A DNA stretch of 64,000 bases from assembly GCA_014904845.1 (NCBI GenBank), contig MU119223.1:248001-312000 (forward strand), in the 5' to 3' direction. The stretch comes from Acephala macrosclerotiorum (lineage: Eukaryota; Ascomycota; Leotiomycetes; Helotiales; Mollisiaceae). Of the stretch, positions 58,684 through 64,000 are shown piece after piece. Numbering within the stretch: position 1 is the first letter of the stretch; the number at the start of each line of letters is the position of its first letter. The position numbers were made by a program, and so were the translations under genes. The notes beneath the pieces are model-generated. The model was not told where the DNA came from. It saw only the letters and a list, made by a program, of their open reading frames with translations, and did no database searches.

Positions 58684-59442
58684 ATGCAAGCCCCTCGATC
58701 ATTACTTGACGCCGAAATGTCAGCCTCAACTGTTTCAATTTCGTTGGCGGCAGAAGATGATGCCTCGGCCATAGCGTCCATAACAACAGCAGCATTCGCT
58801 GCTTGCGACGCGGCTTATCCACTCATATGGGGCTCAGCACCAGAGGGAACTCACGACATGATTGCAGAGAAGGGGCTTTTCACTCCAGTGCAAAAAGAAG
58901 ATCGGGTAACGTTTAAAGCCGTGGACGATGCAAGTGGGAAGATAGTTGGATTCGTGACCTGGAATATGCCGAAAGAAAAAGCGGTAGTGAGTCAGACTGG
59001 GAAGGGGAAGAAAGGAGCAGGTTTGCCAGATTTGCCAGGAGTGAACATGGAGTTGTGGGGAGATAAAGTGGCAGGTCCTAGGCAGTTTTATGATAGGGAT
59101 GTTGATGTTTCCAAAGATATGCGTATGTTCTCAAACCTCCCACTCCTTTCCATCTGTAAGTCTAGAGGGACGAGTTTCTTATTGATGCGAATACAAGATC
59201 TGTCGTTCTTTTTCGTACAACCAGAACACCAGCGCCGAGGGATAGGTTCTAAGCTCTTGCAATGGGGTAAGGAGAAAGGTGACGAATTGTGTGCTAAGAT
59301 ATGGATCACGAGTACCCCACAGGCTCGGCCTGTCTATGAGAAGAATGGATGGAAGGTCGTTGAGAAACATGAGATTGATTTGGGTAAGTATGGAGGTGAA
59401 GGTTCTTATGTTAGGTTTTGGATGTTGAGGTCTCCAGCATAG
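58684..59442 (+). CDS. GNAT-family N-acetyltransferase
   Basis: Acetyl-CoA-dependent acetyltransferase; substrate unknown. Two exons: 58684-59122 and 59198-59442, giving 227 aa. Seen: TVSISLAAEDDASAIASITT (first strand and helix); KIVGFVTWNMP; a long insert with GKGKKGAGLPDLPG; then, across the junction, DMHLSFFFVQPEHQRRGIGS, which holds the acetyl-CoA pyrophosphate-binding Q-R-R-G-I-G-S; and ARPVYEKNGWKVVEKHEIDL, the last core motif. The intron (59123-59197, GTATGT...ACAAG) is 75 nt and has no stop, so an unspliced transcript would insert 25 residues without a shift. Splicing is preferred because it restores a normal beta4. Two candidate starts: M1 or M12 (MSAST). Confidence 0.88.
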   Translation: MQAPRSLLDAEMSASTVSISLAAEDDASAIASITTAAFAACDAAYPLIWGSAPEGTHDMIAEKGLFTPVQKEDRVTFKAVDDASGKIVGFVTWNMPKEKAVVSQTGKGKKGAGLPDLPGVNMELWGDKVAGPRQFYDRDVDVSKDMRMFSNLPLLSICKSRGTSFLLMRIQDLSFFFVQPEHQRRGIGSKLLQWGKEKGDELCAKIWITSTPQARPVYEKNGWKVVEKHEIDLGKYGGEGSYVRFWMLRSPA

Positions 59443-59719
59443 ATTTTGACGGAGTTGGAAATGCTCAGACTTTCTAAGTTGAAGGAAGATTAGAGAAATG
59501 GTGCATAAGGCAACTTATTTGGTCTACTGGTCGTCCCTGGCTTTCCAACGCTCTCACTTCTCACACTTTACTCGCCCTTCTATCGCGCTGCCCTTAAATA
59601 AGATGCGCGGTCATTGGGAGTATCGAGTCAAAAATTAGTTTCTGGATTTGTACTGGGTTTCGCTAAGCATACATCGGTTCGAGACGCCCTTCAATAGCCC
59701 ACATACCTTCTCACTTCCC

Positions 59720-60643
59720 CTAGTACCTGCTACGGTGGGCAAACGCCCGCTCAGGTAACTTTAGCTGCTCATTCTTCGCATCCAAAATGGCCGCCATCAC
59801 CCTATCATCCTGTGTCGGCTGCACCTCGAGTCTGCTCATCGTCTGCAACTCGAAACCTTGCGCACTTTGACGCTGTTCTGTCTGTGCTTCCTCTTGTCTG
59901 CTAGCCGTTGCTCTCCACTGCCCTCTAACCGTCTCTTCAGCCCTTCCTTTGGGATCTGTCACTTCAAGAACTCGTCTCAGACGTGCATTTCGTTCAACGT
60001 CACGCCTCTGCTTTCGTCGCCGGTTGTATATCGTGCAAGCACCAACGAGCCCCATTACGAAAAACGTTACAATGACTACTGCCATTACAATACCTAATTC
60101 CTTGGGGAAGTTTTTATTCGGCTCTGGAGTCTTTATACCAGTAGATGTCGGTGTGGAAGCCGTGTTGGTAGGTGCCAAAAGGTCGAGTATTTCATTGGTG
60201 AGTGGCGATCCCTTTGTAGGTCTCGAATCAAATTCAGAACCGAACCTCCCGATTTCGATTGCGTAGGCAGTCTTCTTTTCGTCCTTTGCGTATAGATAAG
60301 CATCGTACAGACTATCCATTCCCATGGGACATTCCTGGACTGCCCACGTGAGACTGTCCTTGGTAGGAAAGCGAGACAAGTCCGCTGGCAGCGAGTCGTG
60401 GATATCGAACATTAGATCTTGGAAAAATTCCATACATGGCTTTGGGCCGGCGCGCAGTATATACCCTTCGTTAGATGATGCAATGGGGGCCATTTTGCAT
60501 AAGTATAGCTGCGAAGCTTGGACGTCTTTTTGTGAGATCTTGTTTTGATTATCGGAGGAATTTTGCTTAAGAGAGGAATATGCATTGAGCAATAATATGA
60601 GTGGGATTGCAATTAGGACTGAACTAAACTCTGTCACCACCAT
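59720..60643 (-). CDS. Single-pass membrane protein with extracellular domain (307 aa)
   Basis: Not recognised. Single exon. Seen: hydrophobic N-terminus (FSSVLIAIPLILLLNAYSSL), a signal peptide or anchor; a luminal/extracellular region of about 150 residues with three Cys (YLCKMAP, KPCMEFF, VQECPMG) that could form disulphides; a Thr/Pro/Ser stalk (NTASTPTSTGIKTPEPNKNF); one TM helix (LGIVMAVVIVTFFVMGLVGA); and a basic then Gln/Arg-rich cytosolic tail (RRRKQRRDVERNARLRRVLE) of about 90 residues. This is a type I membrane protein with a receptor- or sensor-like layout, as in WSC/MID2-type proteins, although no WSC domain is visible. A CACGTG lies about 220 bp upstream. Confidence 0.72.
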   Translation of the reverse strand: MVVTEFSSVLIAIPLILLLNAYSSLKQNSSDNQNKISQKDVQASQLYLCKMAPIASSNEGYILRAGPKPCMEFFQDLMFDIHDSLPADLSRFPTKDSLTWAVQECPMGMDSLYDAYLYAKDEKKTAYAIEIGRFGSEFDSRPTKGSPLTNEILDLLAPTNTASTPTSTGIKTPEPNKNFPKELGIVMAVVIVTFFVMGLVGACTIYNRRRKQRRDVERNARLRRVLEVTDPKGRAEETVRGQWRATASRQEEAQTEQRQSAQGFELQTMSRLEVQPTQDDRVMAAILDAKNEQLKLPERAFAHRSRY

Positions 60644-62429
60644 GCCGCTTTAGAGCAAAGGCGAGTTTAAATCTCGACTGCATGTTGGAAGTGGCGCAAT
60701 CACAGCTGATGGTGCTCTTCAAGATGAAAATTGATAAGGAGTGGTAGCTGTGCACACATGAGATTCGACTTGTTTGAAGTCTATGTAATGTAGTGTATTC
60801 TCTTACACCGTGCTGACCAAAGGTTTCGGTCAACCCCTTTGCTGCTCGCTTAGCTATTATCACGTGTGATTTCATTTTTGAGCATGGCCTTGGTGACATC
60901 GAGGATCAAGGGAGGCGGCTGCACAGAATTCGTACAGTGATGATATGGCACCAATAAGGTGAGTATGGTGACTTGTGGCTTGATGATCCGTGCAATGAAA
61001 ATTGGGAAAGCCGATAAAAGCCTGTCGGATAAAGTTTCGGACCGGCCCACTAAGAGCCGCAACCACCCGTATAGCATCAAAATGTACCTTTCATACCCGA
61101 CTGATATTGCAAAACCTTTTGCGGCTTGTATCGGCATTTATTTTACGACGTGCAACATGATGTTGTGTGTATTCTGTGGCAAACCGACGGTGCTGTTCAC
61201 TTGTAGGCTTTCCCATTTTGGTCTAGACACCTTTAGGATACTAATGAAATAGCGGGGTAGCGAACAGCGCGATCGATGTGCAACAGAAAATATGGTACGA
61301 GATGAGAATAGATTGGCAGATGATCAGTTCGGATAAAGTGCGGATAAATGTCAAGACTCTCCATGAGGAGGCAATGGACAGTAGCTTAATCTGTGAAAGG
61401 AAAAGCTCAGCTGGGCATGCCTTACCATGTGCAACAATTGTTGCAAATGAAAGATCTAATGAACTAGGATTAGGGAAGAAGGGCAAGAATTGGGAGAATC
61501 TGATCGAGGTTCAGTTTACATGTCTAATAGTGCTACGGCGACGTTCGCCAGCTTTGACAAAGGTTACTCACGAGTTTGCCTTAACTTTAAGTGAGATGAG
61601 ATGCAATAGATGAATGTGATGAACCTTGGCCATGCTGCAAAATTTAAGAATGGAATTTGAAACTGTTGTCCGGGGGAGGGCATTTTGCATTGAAGATATT
61701 AGATCTTCACGATGTGTAGCGAAAGTCAAAACAAATGTTGAGATCTGCTCAGACATTCTATCGACGTACATTAGGATGCAAAGAGACGGCAGAGTGGAAG
61801 GTTGAGCTATACATTTTGCCGAACTCGCGGTATCCTCGCTGGGCGAAGCACAAGGTCATACAGCCTTCAAGCTGCACTCTGACATAGACGATACAGATCT
61901 CATTAATTGACTGTGCCCAGTTTATCCTACCTCCGAAGCAAAAATAAGACGAGATTGGGAGTTTGTGGACGCTCTGCGGGTATGGAAGCGAGACTCTTGA
62001 CGAGAAGACGGAGACTCTCGCCTATTGTGCACGAAATGCAACAAGTCAAACATTCTTGAGATCTTGAAGTCTGGAAGCGATAATTGACCAGAAGCCGAAC
62101 TGTCTCGGCTATTTTGCGAAATGCAATAAGATGTTGAGGCCTTGAAGTAGGTCTGAATTGAAGAGATTGAGATTTAGCAGAATCCAAGGAACTTGACAGC
62201 CATAGCCACTCGATCTGAATGCACATGTTCCGACGAGAACAGATACATGGCATGAGTAAAACAGAACATTGACTGCAAAATAGCAAGTGGGTGTAAAAGC
62301 ATATAACACACGAATAACACAGTAACGAATGCACAGACAAGCACAGCGCCGAGACAAGAGGCGGAACCTTTATACATAGTGTACAGTATACCTACAAGCA
62401 TTCCCATCCAGTTCCCATCTAGTTCCCAT
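60644..62429. other. Intergenic region with a degenerate, coding-like repeat
   Basis: 1.8 kb with no intact gene. A minus-strand open stretch at 61927-62340 (137 codons) contains a repeated protein motif that corresponds to the DNA repeat at 61984-62155. Other open stretches on both strands look like chance. Confidence 0.45.
61984..62155. repeat. Imperfect tandem duplication, unit about 80-89 bp
   Basis: Two adjacent units begin with ggaagcga (61984 and 62073) and share gagaag/cagaag, tctcg-ctatt, cgaaatgcaa-aag and ttgaag blocks, with several substitutions and small indels. On the minus strand the units translate in one frame to related peptides ending IGESLRLLVK and IAETVRLLVN. Confidence 0.7.
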
Positions 62430-64000
62430 CTACTTAGCCAAGAACTTTTGGAACGCTTTATGATCAATTGTAATATTCCCCACCGCCTTCAGCTTCTTCC
62501 TTCCCTCCTTCTGTTTCTCAAGCAACTTCCTCCTGCGACTAATGTCCGACGCATGTAGCTTCGCCAAAACATCTTTCCGGAACGGCTTGATCGTCTCTCT
62601 CGCCACGATCCTTTTACCTGCCGTAGCTTGGATGATAACCTCAAACATCTGTCTGTCGACATGCTCTTTGAACTTCTTGACCCATTGTCTACCAATGCGT
62701 TCAACTTGCGATGTATGGACGACTCGAGCTACGGCGTCCACAGGCTCTTTGTTGACTAGAAGTTGCATTTTGGTAATGCTGCTGCGTCGAAAACCGGCAT
62801 CTTCGTAGTCGAGACTTGCGTAGCCTTTCGTGGCGCCTTTCAGCTTGCCGAAGAAGTCGTCTACTAGTTGTGCGAGAGGGAGATCGTATTTGAGGATGAC
62901 TTGGGTGGCGGTGAAGAAGTTGAGCTCTTTTTGCTCGCCGCGATTGGCTTCGCAGAGCTCGATGACTTTCCCGAGATATTCTTCTGGAAGGGTGATGGTT
63001 GCTGCAACGTAAGGTTCTTGGAGCTCGGCGATCCTTTGACTCTGAACATCAGTGTCCGGGAAATTGGTTGGAGACTGAATGATTTCTTCTTTGCCGTCGG
63101 TCCAGAGGACTCTGAAGGGTACAGTTGGTGGTGTGATGATGATGCTGGCCCCGTGTTCTTGTCGCAAGCGGTCTTCGAAGACAGAGCAGTGAAGTGTTCC
63201 CAAAAATCCTAGCCTCCAGCCTGCACCTAATGCTTCTGAAGCCTCTTTCTGTAGAGTGACACTTCTGTCGTTGAGAACAATCTGGTTGATTGAATCTTCC
63301 AAGTGACCAAAATCACTTTGATCAACAGGGAATGCTGACACGAAGACCATGGACTTGGGCTCTTCAAACCCAGGATATGGCTCCACCAGATGTTCGGATC
63401 CAACAGTCATGTATGTATCTCCACTCAATGCTTCCTGACTCTTCTTCATTCCAGGGTTGAAGTAGATATACCCCACCTGCCCAGCTCTCAAACTACTTTG
63501 CGGGGTTTGATCAGGATACATAATCCCAACCTCACCCACATAGTACTTCAGCCCTGTCGCAAACGACACAACCTGATCACCCGCCTTCACCGTCCCATCA
63601 AAAATCCTCACCAGCAAAATAACGCCCTTATAATTATCATACCAAGAATCCACCAGCAACAACCTCAACGGCTTCTTATGATCTCCCACAGGACACGGAA
63701 CCTGCTCTATCACCGCCGGCAGAATCTTCTCCACATGCAAACCCGTCTTCGCAGACACCAAAACCGCATTCTCAGGCTTCAACTCAAACGCGATCTGCAT
63801 CTGCTCTACCGCCCTCTCACTATCCGCATGCGGGAGATCAATCTTATTAACCACCGGAACCAGCACCAACCCTTGTGAAAACGCCAAATAGAAATTCGCC
63901 ACAGTTTGTGCTTGTACGCCTTGACTTGCATCAACTAGTAACAACGCTCCTCCACATGAAGCGTAACTCCTAGAAACCTCGGCTCTGAAATCTACATGTC
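62430..64000 (-). CDS. GUF1: Mitochondrial elongation factor 4 (GUF1/LepA), 5' end cut by window edge
   Basis: Ribosome-associated GTPase that supports mitochondrial translation by back-translocation. About 523 codons of an expected ~650 are present; the N-terminus with the P-loop lies beyond the right edge. Seen from the edge: [20 protein letters not shown], the end of the switch II region; NKIDLPHAD (NKxD); [12 protein letters not shown] (G5); domain II around [20 protein letters not shown]; domain III and the EF4-specific C-terminus with [34 protein letters not shown] and, near the end, [20 protein letters not shown]. No stop or intron breaks the visible frame. Strong family call; mitochondrial location follows from fungal orthology rather than from the part seen. 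Confidence 0.95.
   Translation of the reverse strand, partial: HVDFRAEVSRSYASCGGALLLVDASQGVQAQTVANFYLAFSQGLVLVPVVNKIDLPHADSERAVEQMQIAFELKPENAVLVSAKTGLHVEKILPAVIEQVPCPVGDHKKPLRLLLVDSWYDNYKGVILLVRIFDGTVKAGDQVVSFATGLKYYVGEVGIMYPDQTPQSSLRAGQVGYIYFNPGMKKSQEALSGDTYMTVGSEHLVEPYPGFEEPKSMVFVSAFPVDQSDFGHLEDSINQIVLNDRSVTLQKEASEALGAGWRLGFLGTLHCSVFEDRLRQEHGASIIITPPTVPFRVLWTDGKEEIIQSPTNFPDTDVQSQRIAELQEPYVAATITLPEEYLGKVIELCEANRGEQKELNFFTATQVILKYDLPLAQLVDDFFGKLKGATKGYASLDYEDAGFRRSSITKMQLLVNKEPVDAVARVVHTSQVERIGRQWVKKFKEHVDRQMFEVIIQATAGKRIVARETIKPFRKDVLAKLHASDISRRRKLLEKQKEGRKKLKAVGNITIDHKAFQKFLAK

Noticed and set aside
63390..63878. 162-codon plus-strand frame opposite GUF1
   Set aside because: His/Leu/Arg-rich antisense shadow of a conserved coding region.

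Overview
The window is nuclear DNA from a filamentous ascomycete (Pezizomycotina; Leotiomycetes-like, but the class is my inference). The reasons are short introns of about 45-90 bp with GTRNGT donors, CTRAY-like branch sites and YAG acceptors, dense genes on both strands, no operons, and clearly fungal products: Rho1, SepH, QCR7, the 21.3 kDa subunit of complex I, UPS2, an ANP1/MNN9-type mannosyltransferase, and FOL3. All exon coordinates were joined by hand from splice consensus and reading frame.

Layout. 1-1079 (-): mitochondrial ribosomal protein uL24m/MRPL40, cut by the left edge. 2485-3456 (+): Rho1 GTPase. 4563-4952 (+): small Gly-rich protein behind a leader with two probable introns. 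6531-7897 (+): decayed 2EXR-type gene. 9788-11686 (+): GPI-type secreted aspartic protease. 12359-14070 (+): vacuolar-type amino acid transporter. 14285-17188 (-): tandem pair of divergent Cys-containing paralogues. 18770-20632 (-): UbiB/ABC1 atypical kinase, sharing a 307-bp promoter with a small membrane protein (20940-21373, +). 21854-23118 (-): mitochondrial carrier. 23869-24456 (+): QCR7. 25457-26899 (-): Golgi mannosyltransferase. 27594-28801 (+): AlkA/MAG-type DNA glycosylase. 29387-30043 (-): coiled-coil protein. 30952-33162 (-): fungal helical-domain protein with one in-frame TGA. 34132-34858 (-): complex I 21.3 kDa subunit. 35599-36772 (-): PrxQ/Dot5-type peroxiredoxin. 37758-39377 (-): GT-B glycosyltransferase. 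42336-43013 (+): UPS2 lipid-transfer protein. 43799-44366 (-) and 44539-45681 (+): tightly divergent pair, the latter a YFH7-like P-loop kinase. 46409-47872 (-): unknown fungal protein. 48439-49683 (-): dihydrofolate synthase FOL3. 50172-51600 (+): disordered protein with an 11-nt first exon. 52491-57300 (+): septation kinase SepH. 58684-59442 (+): GNAT acetyltransferase. 59720-60643 (-): single-pass membrane protein. 62430-64000 (-): mitochondrial EF4/GUF1, cut by the right edge.

How they fit together. Much of the window is ordinary housekeeping. Products expected in mitochondria are over-represented: MRPL40, the ABC1-type kinase, the small membrane protein, the carrier, QCR7, the complex I subunit, UPS2 and GUF1. 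Rho1 and SepH both act on septation and polarity, and the mannosyltransferase on wall mannoprotein. I found no transposon, tRNA, rRNA or CRISPR array. I see no convincing new multi-gene system. The points most worth a second look are the tandem Cys paralogues, the single in-frame TGA in a long reading frame, the isolated GT-B gene beside a 3-kb gene desert, the decayed 2EXR gene, and a coding-like degenerate repeat at 61984-62155.
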